A stretch of 64,000 bases of DNA from Ampullaceana balthica (Eukaryota; Mollusca; Gastropoda; Lymnaeidae), in the NCBI GenBank assembly GCA_944989445.1, contig CALYLW010000209.1, forward strand, positions 335,001 to 399,000. Reading direction: 5' to 3'. The translations under genes were made by a program, and so were the position numbers. Shown here piece after piece: positions 1-11,576 of this stretch. Positions within the stretch are counted from its first letter, which is position 1. Each line of letters begins with the position of its first letter. The notes under the pieces were generated by a model that made no database searches, was not told the origin of the DNA, and worked only from the letters and a program-made list of their open reading frames with translations.

Positions 1-1010
1 TTAAGTATACAATTTAACTACGTATGCATTCAATTTCTATCTAGGTTTCATGTACATATATACATGTATTTTATTTTAATATATTTTTGCTATATCTTAT
101 GACATTTTTTCCCCAAAGATATAATAAATATACTATAAAAATAACTTTCTAATTTTATTGATGCACATATAACTGATAACAAGACATGCGGATATTTCAA
201 GAACCGGAATAGATGTTTTTATTAAATAACATTGTGTTTTTATATAGGAGATGCAATGATTATTTTCTTCCAGTCAGCGTCGCACCACAAAGCACCAGTG
301 CTGACGTATTTCATAGTAACTTTTACTTGTAAACTTAGACAAGAAGATTAATTATAACATCTTTAATTTAAAAGTGTATTAAACTATAGTTTACACCTTC
401 ATGAGACCTAGTGCTAATAAGGTGTGCTACTAAAATGTTTACCTGTGTAAAGTCTCTAATAATTTATTGAAAAATAACATTTTAGGATCAACAATCAGTT
501 TAATATCAACTTGTTTTCATTTTTAATGAAACTATTACATTTATTTATTTACTGTAAAAGATATTTCTACATTTACATTTTCTCAACAGGAGTGACCCTC
601 ATTACTCGAAATTTATGTATTATCCTAGTGGCACGCCACTTGAACTCGATCCGATACAATGCAAAAGTAATGGTATGATTCTCCTACCCCGATAAGCTTA
701 TACTTTTTTAAAATCTTATTTTATATTTCATGGTATAAGAATTTGAAGTGCTTCTTGAAAATAGTAACTTTAGTAGAATTTCATGATGTGCCTTATAATT
801 GTTTTTTTTGACTACCTACTTAATATTAATAAACATTTTATAATGTATGTCAATATTAGATGTCGTGTAGCTTTTTGAGTGATCTTTTGTGTGTGATTGT
901 TATTTGTTACCATCACTTTCTATTTTATTACGATCTTTTGTATGCGTATGACTCGTTCAATTATGGGCTGAGAAAGACTGTAAAGTAGAAAAAAGAAAAT
1001 ACATTTGTGT
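1..1010 (+). repeat. Dispersed repeat family X, copy 1
   Basis: This copy shares three ordered blocks with other places in the window. Block 1 (about 280-350) has a GCACCACAAAGCACCAGTGC-type core followed by CTGACGTATTT. Block 2 (about 625-690) has the hairpin AGTGGCacGCCACT followed by TTGAACTCGATCC. Block 3 (about 845-1,000) resembles the end of the small ORF at 8,967-9,224, with CCATCACTTTCTATTTTATT in common, but is not open here. The left boundary may lie outside the window. No function is recognised. Confidence 0.55.
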
Positions 1011-1742
1011 GAGAAATCATTTAAAAGAAATTTAAAAGTATTACAGTAAAAAAAACTCGCCTTTGATTTGAATAGCCCTATGTACAGTACTTGGAGAAAA
1101 TCATATTATTCTCTGTGTTCCAAAGACACGAACTAAAACTTTGGCGAAAGGTCATTCTCTTTTTGTGCAGCCAAACAAAGGAATTCTCTACCATTACACA
1201 TCCGTAGTATTCCAACTACCAAGTACTTCAAGACTGCACTTTAGACGCATCTATTTACAAAATTAAGTAAACAACATTTCTTTTAATGATTAACATAGCA
1301 TATGTGTAACGTAATGCCATTTATGTGGGTAAAATAGTATGAATGGTTATTTAATTATTATACGTATTTTATTATCTACATGTCAAGCGCTGTGGGCCCG
1401 GCTCCTTGCTGAGACGTAACGTTACGTACATTATAAATTTAAAACGACTGTTATTGTTATAAATTGAAGCTGCGATATTTAAAGTGGGAGATGTTTAGAA
1501 TGTTTGCAGTTTATTTAAATATTGTTGGTGTTAGAATTGTTAAATAACAACAATGAAAGTATAATTTTTAGTTAAATAAGAACTTAGCCTCATGAAATTG
1601 TAAACAAAAATACTTATACAATATAAATAAATTTAAACTGTGCTTCCTAAACTCGTTATAAACCAAGTTCAATAACAAGAAGTTTGGCTGAAGAAGACGA
1701 TGTTAACTCAATCAAGTGAAACTCTTTATTTTTATATTATAA

Positions 1743-2099
1743 CTAGCAGACCCGTCGTGCGTTGCAACGATCTCAGTAAAAAGAAATACATATAGATAAC
1801 AAAGACATTACATTAAGGGTCACAGGGCCCATCAGTTTACCATATGAAGTTCGAAAATCTATTCATTTCAATCAATTTCATAACAAATATATTTTATATA
1901 TATTTCTCATTATCGTGTAAAATTGAATCGGGAATACAATGTTAAAAGTTTAGTAAAAAAACACATTTAGGGCCCAAGCCCTGAGGAATTGGACATTAGG
2001 AGTTCAGTGCCCTATAGTAATTTAATAAAGCTCTTAAGTTTTTATATACAGAGTTTTGTCAAGATCCATTTATTTTCTCATTATCTAACACTTAAACTA

Positions 2100-2172
<73 letters not shown>

Positions 2173-2986
2173 TAACGAAATAATTTCAAACAGGGGCCCC
2201 CGGGCCCATTCAGTTCAAGATGTGCATTTTGAAAACTTGTTGATTTGAATTCAGTTTCATCATGGATATATACATAGTGAAACACTGAGTGGGAACTAAT
2301 ATCTTAAAGTATACAAAAAAAAGACATTTCGTGCCCCCGGCCCTAAACAATTGGACATTATAAGTGCACTGCCCCTTGTTATTTTAAAATGTGCTATCAA
2401 GTTTTTATATACAAAGTTTTGTTAAGATTAATTCATTTAATCAGTAGCTAACGCATAAACTAATTTTATATAGCTCATATTAGCAAAAAACGACATTAAG
2501 GGCCCCTGGCCCATTTAGTGCAAGATATCAAGTTCAAAACAGCTGTTTATTTCAATCAATTGAAATGTGTATATATTTAGCTATGTTTCTCAAGATCTGT
2601 TATAATTGAATGGGGAAATAAATCTTAAACGTTTGTGAAAAAAGACATTTTCGGTCCCCAGCCCCGAAGAAATCAACATTAGTAAATTAGTCCCCTATAG
2701 TATTTCAATATTGGCTACCAAGTTGTTGTATACCAAGTTTGGTTAAGACCCATCCATTTACCTAACAGCTAACAATTAAACTAATTTTAATATAGCTCAT
2801 ATAAGAAAAACAATCATATTATGGGCCCCCGGCGACCCATGAGTGTTACATTTTGCAAAAAATGTTACCAGTGACATTCCCAGAAGCGTACTCAAAAGTC
2901 TCCAAAAGTTTCATGTCGATCGGATAAATGGTTTAGTCACCTAAAGGACATACATACATACATAATTTAATTATATATATAATAGA
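1743..2986 (-). mobile_element. Non-autonomous Helitron-like element, family A (complete)
   Basis: Read on the minus strand it starts A|TCTATTATATATA followed by (TATG)n and ends GACGGGTCTGCTAG|T. That is the Helitron signature: 5' TC, 3' CTAG, insertion between A and T, no target duplication. A block about 50 bp from the start reads GACTAAACCATTTATCCGATCG and recurs near every family-A start. The body is roughly 310-bp internal repeats with GGGCCC-type boxes. There is no coding sequence. The (TA)n run at 2,101-2,171 is an expansion inside it. Confidence 0.75.
2101..2171. repeat. (TA)n microsatellite
   Basis: About 35 uninterrupted TA units. The apparent tyrosine/isoleucine ORFs over it are only this repeat read in frame. 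Confidence 0.95.
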
Positions 2987-2999
2987 TTTAGACTTTTTA

Positions 3000-3544
3000 A
3001 TATTAATTTCTAAAAAAAATTATAACTTAAATAGTTTTTTTTAAAAAAGAAAAGTATGCTTAGTCAAATTAAATTTAAAGTCATATGTATATCACTGGTA
3101 GGTATTAGAAAATAGAAATGTAGATATTTAGATATTAACAATAAGATATACATATTTTTAATTGTTCTCTCAGCGTTACAGCTGTATCATTAATGACATT
3201 GTATTTATAAGAGAACTATTAAATATGTTGGCAAGCTAATTGACATGAATCTTTACATTTGAGATAAATAATTGAATTGTCAGGATTTCCCTTACTCACA
3301 GAGTCCTATAAAAATGCGGTACAATTTCATAATCATTAATTCATATATATATGTATGCTCAATTATGTGGCCTAACGCTAAGGGACATCACTCTGCTTTT
3401 TTTAAAATTTGTGTTGTAAGCACTGCTGATTGACTCAAATAGTTATTTTTAGTGCAGTAATTTGGTGCTCTGCTTTCTAAAATTAGTTAAAAAATCGTGT
3501 GGTGCTTAGCACTGTAAAAATTATTATATAAATAATTTGTATGA
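3000..3544. other. AT-rich sequence, nothing recognised
   Basis: No ORF, RNA gene or repeat end could be supported here. It sits between a family-A element and a tandem array. Confidence 0.5.
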
Positions 3545-4030
3545 TTTTCAGGAATATTTCGTATTGATCATACAAGGATAAGTTACTTGGGCTTTTGACC
3601 AAAAAAAAGTGGGCGCCGTAGACGTCCTACAACCGCTATTTTAAATTACTTTGTGTACATTTAAGGTAGTTTAATATTACGTATCTATCATACAAGGGCA
3701 AGTTTGTTGGGCTTTTGAAAAATGTGGGTGCCGTAGGCGCCCTAAATAAAAGTCAGCGCCGCAACACAACCTATATTATATACATACTTTGTGTACATTT
3801 CTGGAATATTTCGTATTTATCATACAAGGATAAGTTACTTGGGCTTTTGACATAAAAAATAAATACATAAAAAAACTATTATAAAATACTTTGCGTACAT
3901 TTAAGAAAGTTTAATATTACGTATTTATCATACAAGGACAAGTGAGTTGGGCTTTTGAAAAAGGTGGGTGCCGTAGGCGCCCTTAAAAAAAGGGGGCGCC
4001 GTAAGCGCCACGGCGCCGCAGCACAAAATA
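3545..4030 (+). repeat. Four-copy imperfect tandem repeat, about 115-140 bp
   Basis: Each unit carries CGTATT-ATCATACAAGG, then TTGGGCTTTTGA and, in most units, a GC box such as GTGGGTGCCGTAGGCGCCC. Units start near 3,550, 3,665, 3,800 and 3,905. The spacing varies, so this is an old, diverged array. Confidence 0.7.
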
Positions 4031-4549
4031 GTTTTTAAAATATTTTTTTAAACTTAAATGGCGTCACGCGATTTCAGCCGATCTTTCACGCCCTCTTTCC
4101 TCGTCTCATGTCATCAGAAGAACTTAGATCGCAAACCTCCAATATGGCTTCAAAAAGCTTTTCACCCCCACCAAAAAAAATTATAAAAAATAAAAAAAAT
4201 AAAAAAATTAATGAAAATAGAAAAAAATAAGTGAATAAATGAAATAAATTTTAAAAAAATTACTATAATATCGTAACAAACTTGAACCCATGTAAAACAT
4301 CATTTAAGCACTCAAATATTTAAGTGGACCTTCTTTTTTTTTAAATTGGTGCGTTTTGACGTAACTTCACAGTTCTTTAACACCCCCTCTCCCTTTTCAC
4401 ACATCGTAACAAATGTATAACAACTTTCCCTCCCTCCCCCACGTGCGTGACTTCATTTATGGACGCCCTAAGAGAATTTTTGTTTGTTAATTTGACCGCA
4501 TAATTACCTTTAAATATACTTTTTATGGTACTACATGCATCGCAATCGG
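4031..4549. other. Low-complexity, A-rich stretch
   Basis: About 4,170-4,260 is nearly pure A/T. A short ORF on the minus strand overlaps the SINE that follows and has no coding character. Confidence 0.5.
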
Positions 4550-4745
4550 GCCGCGGTGGTCTAGCGGTAGCGCGCTGCACTGCCGAACCGAGACAGAAGA
4601 GAGTCACGGGTTCTAATCTCGGTGCTGGAAGGGCCCCCGGGGCGTCACTCTAGCTACACAATCCCTTGTTCGTTAGTGGTGGCTAAATAAAACTTGTGAA
4701 CGCTACTTCACTTGCCCCATAGTCTGCCATAGACTAGATATGTGG
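4550..4745 (+). mobile_element. tRNA-derived SINE
   Basis: The 5' head looks like a tRNA. An A-box-like GGTCTAGCGGTAGCGCGCTG is followed about 45 bp later by a B-box-like GGGTTCTAATCTCGG. These are the internal RNA polymerase III promoter elements of tRNA genes and tRNA-derived SINEs. No full cloverleaf can be drawn, so it is a SINE and not a tRNA gene. The tail after about 4,640 is unique here. A related head starts at about 35,876. Confidence 0.7.
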
Positions 4746-5170
4746 TTATTAATAATACTGATTCGTTAATATATACATTGTTATTGTCCTTTTTATAATT
4801 TTGAATAGGAAATTGTTCGAATTTAATAAATAATATTTTTTCCTACTCATTTCTTTCATTTTTTCATCTACATCACGCACCTGTCAAAGTCATGTTAAAA
4901 CAAGTAACACACGAGAATATTTTTTAAAAAAATATTGATTAATCGAGAAATTAATAAATAATTTTCGCAGCCCTAATTTGAAAAAAAAATTTTTAAATGA
5001 CTCATGGCAAACTTACAATCTGGTCAAAGGGACAGAATCAGGAAAATAAACTTTAAGGAACTTGAAAACTGTGGTTATAAGCCTTGGATTGCAACATATT
5101 TATCGTAATTCTGAGATTCATTAGATTGATTTGCGCCGAAGTTAATTTACAAAGAGAGGAATATAATAAA
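4746..5170. other. AT-rich sequence with a MITE end fragment
   Basis: About 4,930-4,977 contains ATTAATCGAGAAATTAAT and ends GCAGCCCTAA, like the right end of the MITE at 9,529-9,954. The rest is unrecognised. Confidence 0.5.
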
Positions 5171-5430
5171 CTAGGGTATCACCCGTCAAAAATGACGGAA
5201 GTTTTCAAAATAAATACACATCAGATAAAAAAAATAACGTAATACAGAACTTTCATTTATTTTATTTATTTGTATTTGATTCATTTATTATCATATTGAA
5301 AACTTTTATGCGGAAAGTTCGAAAAGTGTTATTTTTGGTGCAGCACTATAAACCAAAATCGATCGCAGCGCCACCTAACAGCATTATAATTACATCCATA
5401 CATACAGACAACGTAAATTATGTATATTGA
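5171..5430 (-). mobile_element. Compact non-autonomous Helitron-like element, family D (complete, 260 bp)
   Basis: On the minus strand it begins A|TCAATATACATAATTTACG and ends with the hairpin CCGTCATTTTTGACGG, then GTGATACC and CTAG|T. The subterminal hairpin about 10 nt before CTAG, the 5' TC and the A/T flanks together match Helitron ends. The sequence GGTGGCGCTGCGATCGATT near the 5' end recurs at 16,440-16,970. It has no coding capacity and depends on a helper. Confidence 0.8.
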
Positions 5431-5879
5431 TACTTTGTTTTCATGGGTTGTTTTTATTTCTTCATTTATTGTGATAGGGTTTTAAAATGGCAATGCTTTT
5501 TTATATATAAGTGAAAAGCTAGAATTCTCTCACCCCCTGTATATTCTGAGTTAGATTGAAAGAAATTTTTGTCTTTAGTTTATTAGTATCGAATGTAAAT
5601 ATTTTATAAACGTATTAATATTCTGTAAAAGAGAAAATTTAATTAATAATTTACCTTGACTTTTTTGATAACATACGTAGTGATAATAATATGACTAGTT
5701 TAACACTAAACTATTTCGATTTCCTTATACATTTGCACGAGACCAAACTAAAACATTTTTGAATATTTCATCTCATAACCTTGTAATGTATACATTATAC
5801 ATAGTTTGATCACATGTATTTAGCAAACAAAGTTGTTTTTTTATACCTTCTTCAAACAGTATTATATGATGTTGAACTT
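5431..5879. repeat. Diverged family-X sub-block
   Basis: About 5,500-5,760 matches the parts of X seen near 23,320-23,450 and 35,530-35,800 (CTCTTACCCCC-TATATT, then GATTTAGATT-like). It is an old fragment without the hairpin block. Confidence 0.4.
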
Positions 5880-6257
5880 ATTAAAATATGTATGTGTGTT
5901 TTGTTAAATTATATTTTATATTATTATAGATAACTATACCGATATATTTGAACTCAAATTTAGTTTCAATGTTATTGATGCACAAAAGTAAACTTTTGGA
6001 TCTCTAAAGAAGAGCATTTTTTTTCTTTCATTGTGATGCCATACAAGACGTGCAACAAAAGGGTTATCCCCTTCAGCGACGCACAACAAAGCACATGTGC
6101 TGACGTATTTAATATGAAATTTGACTTGAAAACCTTAGATGAGAAGATTAATGATAGCATCTTAAGTTTAAAAATGCACTAAACTATAATTTACACTTCT
6201 AGGAGAATTATAATTAAAATGCGTGCTATTTAATTTTGTCTTTTAATGAAGCTTATA
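5880..6257 (+). repeat. Family X copy 2, left part
   Basis: It starts with a TATGTGTGTTTTGTTAAATT-like sequence also seen at 36,460 and carries block 1 at about 6,065-6,130. It is interrupted at a TA by the transposon at 6,258-8,460 and resumes at 8,461. Confidence 0.7.
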
Positions 6258-6695
6258 GAGTAATTTACCACCTCGCGAACGCCATACGCTAAAAATAGCA
6301 CCATTTTTGGCTTTCATTACCTAGTTTCTAAACCGTTCGACACAGGGTAAAAACGAAAGTACCTACAAGTAGTATGACAACAAGGCTACTATAATGAGAC
6401 AGCATTATTGTATTACTACGCGGGGTTAGAGTGTAAAGTCCAATTTTAGCTGACCCAGTTAGCTACCGCCTGCCGAACACTTTTTTGCTTAATTTACTTC
6501 AAAGCAGACACTTTTACCTCAAAGCAGACACATAACCAAAATCATCAAAGAATCAATTTTTAGTTAATGGAGTCAACAAATAACAATGGAGATGTCAATA
6601 ATAATGTAATAAACGTTTATTAAAGAAATTAGATCCCGAATAACTTAGATCTATATATACAAAATAATACTATAGGTAGATCTATAATCTATAGT

Positions 6696-7824
6696 CTAGT
6701 CAGGGCAGCAAACAGTGCACACAAAAGTGCCTTGTTTCAAAGATGCACAATTTTGCGTGCACTGTGCATGCCACCAGCCATCACACACATCACATTGGAC
6801 CCAAACCTCTGCCCCTCCCCCTTTTTTGCACCCTTGACACATTCCTGCCAACAAGAGATCCTCTTCTATATCTAAAGTATCGTCATCTGCAGCCATGTCA
6901 AGCTCCATTGTTTGAACCAACTGTGAGTCCTCACTGCTGCTATCAGATAGATCTATTACTGAATACTACTTTACTTTCTTGGACTCCACTATTTTCATTT
7001 TTTAAAATCTGCTCTTCTTCTCTCTTGTGTCTTTTTTCTTCCCTTTCTTGCTCTCTTTTCCTTTTTGTAGCCTCTTTTTTTGCATCCTTTCTCTTTTTGC
7101 TTTCTTCCCTCTCGATCTTTCTTTTCAGTTTATTTTGTTCTATTTTTTGTTAGTCTGTTGTTTTCTTTTTTTAATGCTTCTCTAAACTCTTCTCCACTGA
7201 CCAAGTTTGGCATGGTTGGAGCATTTGCTGTTTTCTTCTTGTTTTTATTCCTTCTAACAAAAGCAGGCAGCTTCAAAATGTCATCTACTGTCAAGTTAGC
7301 TTTGACTGTGCAGTTTTTGGGTTCTTCTAGACTGCAAGTTTCTATTAGCCCCACAGCTAAGGCTTGAAACTTGTTCTCTTCTTCCTCTTTGCTAAGGTTG
7401 TCTCCTGCAGTGGAACTTGTCATTGTCAGTTGACAAAAAATTTATTAAATTGGTTGCGACCCATTTCATCATATAAAAAGTTTGAATAGTCATGAAGTGC
7501 TTTAAGTTGTGCAGCAGACAAATAATTGGACTTTGGTGGTGATGATGCAGGTAATGATTCTGGTTGGGAAGATTTGTAAATGATAGACTTATTTTCATTC
7601 TCAAATGGGCTGTTTTCCTGTATAATGGGCTGGGTCTCTATCACTATTTGTGTTTCATTCGTAATCGGTTGTGTCTTAATGAGTTCCTGTGTGTAAGATT
7701 CGATTGGCTGTGTCTCAGTGATTGTTTCTGTGTAAGATTCAATTGGCTGTGTTTCAGTGGTTGCTGCTGTGTCGGATTCTATGTGTTGTGCCTCGATGCT
7801 TGCTTGGTTATCGTTGGGACTCAA
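6696..7824 (-). pseudogene. C-terminal part of a pogo-like transposase with PHD finger (broken)
   Basis: Three pieces read on the minus strand. Piece 1 (7,824-7,426) is a Thr/Glu-rich repeat (ETQPIESYT and variants) followed by AAQLKALHDYSNFLYDEM. Piece 2 (7,423-7,130) has DDILKLPAFVRRNKNKKK and LVSGEEFREALKKEN, which resembles the C-terminal tail of DDE_1 (pogo/jerky-like) transposases. Then comes a Lys/Arg/Glu coiled-coil-like stretch and a PHD-type zinc finger (about 6,840-6,696) with paired cysteines, CDVCDGWWH and a final CTVC. Compared with the copy at 63,614-64,000, this one has a one-base insertion near 7,000 and a TAG stop near 6,972, so it is dead. The catalytic core is absent. Assignment to pogo rests on the tail and the TA target. 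Confidence 0.65.
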
Positions 7825-7869
7825 TCAATTTGTTGTCATTTATGCTGTGCAGGTGGTTTAGCTTAATTT

Positions 7870-8430
7870 TCCTACATGAAAAAGTGTTCGCAACGAAGTA
7901 ATATCCTACAAAAAAACAACAAATATACTTCAACGCGAACATGCCTTCAAAACGAACACTACTATTTTCAAATAACACTAGAGGCCAAGAGCTAGACCCT
8001 TATTTAACTAAATTTTTATGCAGAATAAAAGTGTTCGGTACGAAGTAAAATCTAACTTTAAACTTACTTCGTCGCGAACACCCCTTCGAAACGAACACGG
8101 CTATTAAATAGCATTGTAAAGTATAACAGCGTGGTTACGGGCCTATTTGTAAGTGATGATGCAATACTAAAACGTGTGTTTTCCAAAGCGAACAGTAAAA
8201 TTAGTCTTAACCCGGAAATCAACTCCGTTCTTCCTAGGGACGCTGACAGCATGCATGGAGCAAGGATCAAAATGTTGACACACATTTACTCACAAAATAG
8301 TCCGTCCCGGCAAACGAAAACGATAAAATGATATTGAAAACAGAACTACTTTCGACTTACGGGTGTTCGTTTTCGTGTTAGACGGAAAATAAAATTACAG
8401 AGAACGTTTTATGAAATAGTGTTCGCTTCG
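7870..8430. promoter_or_regulatory. Cluster of GTGTTCG / CGAACAC subterminal motifs
   Basis: The heptamer GTGTTCG or its complement (with one-base variants) recurs about ten times, often as GTGTTCG-ACGAAGTAA on one side and CGAACAC on the other. A further copy lies at about 6,475 near the left end. Clusters of short subterminal motifs are typical transposase-binding sites. Function is inferred. Confidence 0.45.
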
Positions 8431-8460
8431 ACATAGCGTTCGCGAGGCGGTAACTTACTC

Positions 8461-9240
8461 TACGAATTTATTGAAATACAACATGTGGGTAATGAAATAC
8501 ATTTTAATATCCTATTCCTCTCACTTTTGATAAAACTTTTAAATGTATGTACTTAATTAAAAACAATACCCACCTACATGTTTAAATCATGTCTTGCATT
8601 TACTATTTATATCTGGGATATATGTTTTATCCTAGTGGCACGCCACTTGAACTCGATCCCTATAATTAGGGATACAATGTCAATGAAAAAGTAGGATTCT
8701 TTTACCCGGATAAAACTTTATTTAATTTCAAAAACCTATTTCATGGTTTACAGTATAGTAATTTGAAGTGCTTCTTCAAACTAGTACCATTATTTAGAAT
8801 TTCATTAAAAGCCACATAGTTGTTGTTCACATGACTACATATTTGTTTCTGTTATTATTAATTTTATCATTTTTTATTTGTTTAATTTTTCTACTCTTTT
8901 AGTAATTTAATAATTTGAGAACGGGGTCTATACACATTGAACAAACAGTGTAAAAACATATAAACTATGGACTGGACATTCTATAACAAATCTGTTCCAA
9001 CGTATAGACCTCAGACTAGAAGTTTTATATCCAACTTGTTAATGTCAAATATACTGGAGACTGAAAAGTTTATAACAGATGTCAATATTAGATACACAGT
9101 AGCGTTTGGAATATCGTTTGCCTGTGCATGTTTGTTAATGTGTTACCATCACTTTCTATTTTATTACGATACGTGTCAAGCGTATGACTCGATCAATAAT
9201 GGGATAAGAAAGACTGCGGTGTAGAAGGGGGAAATAACTA
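8461..9240 (+). repeat. Family X copy 2, right part
   Basis: It resumes after the transposon with block 2 (about 8,625-8,710, including hairpin AGTGGCacGCCACT and CCCTATAATTAGGG) and ends with the small ORF at 8,967-9,224. Confidence 0.7.
8967..9224 (+). CDS. Small putative membrane protein ORF in family X
   Basis: 85 codons from an ATG. A polar N-terminal half (MDWTFYNKSVPTYRPQ...) is followed by one hydrophobic segment at about residues 43-67 (VAFGISFACACLLMCYHHFL), which could span a membrane, and a short polar tail. I do not recognise the family. The copy at 850-1,000 keeps the DNA match over the last third but not an open frame, and the copies at 20,630 and 36,460 diverge here. It may be the only coding piece of the X repeat or a chance ORF. 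Confidence 0.35.
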   Translation: MDWTFYNKSVPTYRPQTRSFISNLLMSNILETEKFITDVNIRYTVAFGISFACACLLMCYHHFLFYYDTCQAYDSINNGIRKTAV

Positions 9241-9528
9241 TGTATAGGGAAGTATTTAAGAGAAGTCAAAGATTATTTTAGTAATTATTTTTATCTTTGA
9301 CTTGAAGAGTGGAAAACATAATTAAATTTTTTAAAAAATAGTTCCATCATTTCTTCATATAGCAAGTATTTGTGTACCTTTCAGCCTTTAAACTCTTTCA
9401 ATCTACATCTAGACAAGTAATTTAACGATTATGAAAATTGAAAATGCCTTAACGTGTGCATGGTTAAAGTTTATTAGATTAGATGTAAAAAAAAATTCCA
9501 AAATTAAAAAAATTCGAATCCTGTATTT

Positions 9529-9954
9529 TAGGGCTGTGGAATTAACGATTAATTAAGCAATTAATCGTTAAAAATTTGTATCGATTAAAATTAATTTTAT
9601 TCGATTAAATGTAGTAAAATAATTCTATTTTTTTCCTATTTATTAATATTTTTTTATTTTTTTATTACTTATATACTTTTCAATTGCATTATTATTATTT
9701 ATTTAGACGTGCATACGCAAACAAAAAGGTTTTTCTCCCTTACTTTAAAAAATGCAGAAAGGAATTGATGTGTTACGTCACAGAATTTGGGAGCCATGGA
9801 ATTACCACGACTTAACCCATTTCGCGAAATAATATATCGCAACTTAACGGGATCTATTTGTGCGTTGTAAAAAGTATAATAAATCGAAATTAATCGATAA
9901 AAAAATTTCCCGATTAATCGATCATTTTTTAAAAAAAAATCAGTAGCTGCCCTA
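9529..9954. mobile_element. MITE-like element rich in ATTAATCG
   Basis: Ends are TAGGGCTGTGG on the left and, reversed, TAGGGCAGCTAC on the right. Just inside are ATTAATCGTTAA-like and GATTAATCGGG-like repeats. This resembles small hAT-type MITEs that begin TAGGGCTG. No target duplication is clear. Fragments of the family lie at 4,930-4,977, 17,383-17,560 and 24,040-24,154. Confidence 0.5.
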
Positions 9955-10108
9955 ATAGTAACATAACCAAAACATGTAGTCATGTGAACAACAACTTTAT
10001 GGATAATAATGAAATCCTAAATAGTGGTAATATTTACAGAAAGTACTTCACATTATTATACTGTTAACCGTGAAATACGTTTTTTGAAATTAACTAAAGT
10101 TTTACCGG
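9955..10108 (-). repeat. Family X copy 3 (reverse), distal part
   Basis: The reverse complement matches the X sequence downstream of block 2 (TTGTTGTTCACATGACTACAT). It ends in the target CCGG of the adjoining transposon and continues at 13,496. Confidence 0.65.
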
Positions 10109-10228
10109 TGTAACAGGCCAGATTAAACCCCTGACCAGAATATATCCGGGTATATTCTGGCCTAGGCCAGAATATACCCCCTCAGGCCAGAATATACCCC
10201 TTTGACAACATGGAGAAATATAGTAAAA
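10109..10228 (+). repeat. Left terminal inverted repeat of the Ginger-like element
   Basis: It pairs with 13,345-13,495 reversed, through to CCCCTTTGACAACATG versus CCCCTTTGATAACATG and ATATAGTAAAA. The right copy has an extra module of about 35 bp. Confidence 0.8.
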
Positions 10229-10617
10229 AAATTGATGAGTAACGTTTTAGACTTTCTCTTCATGTTTTAAATCTGTCAGAGAAGTTAAACTCTTTCCTTA
10301 AGTATCGAAATTGTTTTAATTAAAATAAAATAATAATTATAAAATTTTTTTTACGATGAATGAAAGGAGCATGAACTTTTATTTGAAAATGATGATGTCG
10401 TTGTCTCGTTTTTAAATTATGAAATCTTATAAAAATTTCGACGATTCAAGATCAAAAGTCACAGTCTATAAAAAATATTTACGGAACCAGTGCTTTTTTT
10501 TTCATTTTACATTAACATAATCAAACAATACATGATGATTTTAAAACAATAATTTAAACTTGGTTATATTTGTTGCTTTTCAAACGCTTGCGAACACTTT
10601 GGATTCCTTATCTTTAT

Positions 10618-11570
10618 AGTATCTTATCATTTACATGCGCTCCTCTATACAGAAGATTATTACGTCCTACGCTCATCATTGGTTTATGTCTAGTCTTGCA
10701 TTTTATTAGAGTTTTAAATGTTGATAGTGTTGGTTTTCCTTGTTACCTCAGGCAACCCATTCCACATTTCTATTCAAGTAGTCATGTAGTTGTTATGTAA
10801 TGCCAGTGTTCATGTGTAGAATTACATTATCTCTAAGGACGATGTGTTTGTCCTCTGTTTCTGTCAGAATGTAGCTTATGGCCCTGAAGTAATGCCACCC
10901 CCTTTTCGTTAAATATGTACGCCTGTTTTGTTCAAGATCCCGAGTGTGGCCATAATATACAATATGGTAAAAAATAAGGTCATAGTTGTGCTAAGAGGCT
11001 TTCTTCTAGAAATTGTTAGTGGGTTAAAAGTCCTAATCTTCATTTGATTTTTCGACAGGTTGTATCACAATGACGTTTCATTACCTGTGCTTTCTTGTTC
11101 CTTTTTTTGTAGGCTCCCATTGACAGTACATTTAATAGAATCATCAGGGCACTTATTGGGAGAAGAACCCTGTTTATTGCTGTAAACTTTTAGGTTACTG
11201 ACATTGTAGGCATCAGCATCCTTCCGTCTCGTGAGACGATGGTGCAAACGAGTTTTGTGCTTCCCAATGTTTTGGCCATTCTCATAGCTCTTCTGTCTAT
11301 AGCCTCGTTCATCCTACGCTCTTCGGCAACTTTACATTTTCTATGAAAACTGGATGCCACGAAGATCGGTCTTCTGCTTTACACTCCCAGTCACTTGTCC
11401 TTATTCTGGCTGCTTTAAATTCCCTACGGCAAACATCCTTAAATCGAAGACGTCGGCGACTTGTCTTTCTCTTTCACGATACCAGTTCTCCATATAGGAG
11501 GTCCTTGGGGATACGACACGGGCTGATTTTTTCACATGTCCTAGCCATCTTTGGCTTCTTTCATTAAGGA
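10618..11570 (-). mobile_element. LINE 3' part inserted in the Ginger-like integrase
   Basis: On the minus strand, from about 11,570, the frame reads QRWLGHVKKSARVVSPR, then in shifting frames a GELV-type segment, DVCRREFKAARI-, a VAEERRMNEA- and an AKTLGSTKLVC-like stretch. This is the usual C-terminal tail of non-LTR retrotransposon reverse transcriptases. A 3' UTR of about 580 bp follows, ending in GATAAGATA-type repeats near 10,618. The same 3' UTR end is found at about 52,880-52,985. Frameshifts make it dead and its 5' part is missing. No clean target duplication was identified. Confidence 0.6.
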
Positions 11571-11576
11571 TTATAT

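Larger units (their letters stand above)
6258..8460 (-). mobile_element. TA-flanked DNA transposon with PHD-finger transposase remnant, copy 1
   Basis: Inverted termini begin GAGTAATTTACCACCTCGCG on the left and GAGTAAGTTACCGCCTCGCG on the reverse of the right. They match at 23 of the first 25 positions. TA dinucleotides flank both ends (6,256-6,257 and 8,461-8,462). That fits a TA target duplication as made by Tc1/mariner/pogo enzymes. The element sits inside a family-X copy. Its coding part lies on the minus strand. At 2.2 kb it lacks room for a full DDE transposase, so it is an internally deleted copy. A near-identical copy starts at 63,177. Confidence 0.8.

Noticed and set aside
6743..7367. 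Phe/Leu/Ser-rich plus-strand ORFs
   Set aside because: Antisense of the Lys/Glu-rich transposase tail on the minus strand.
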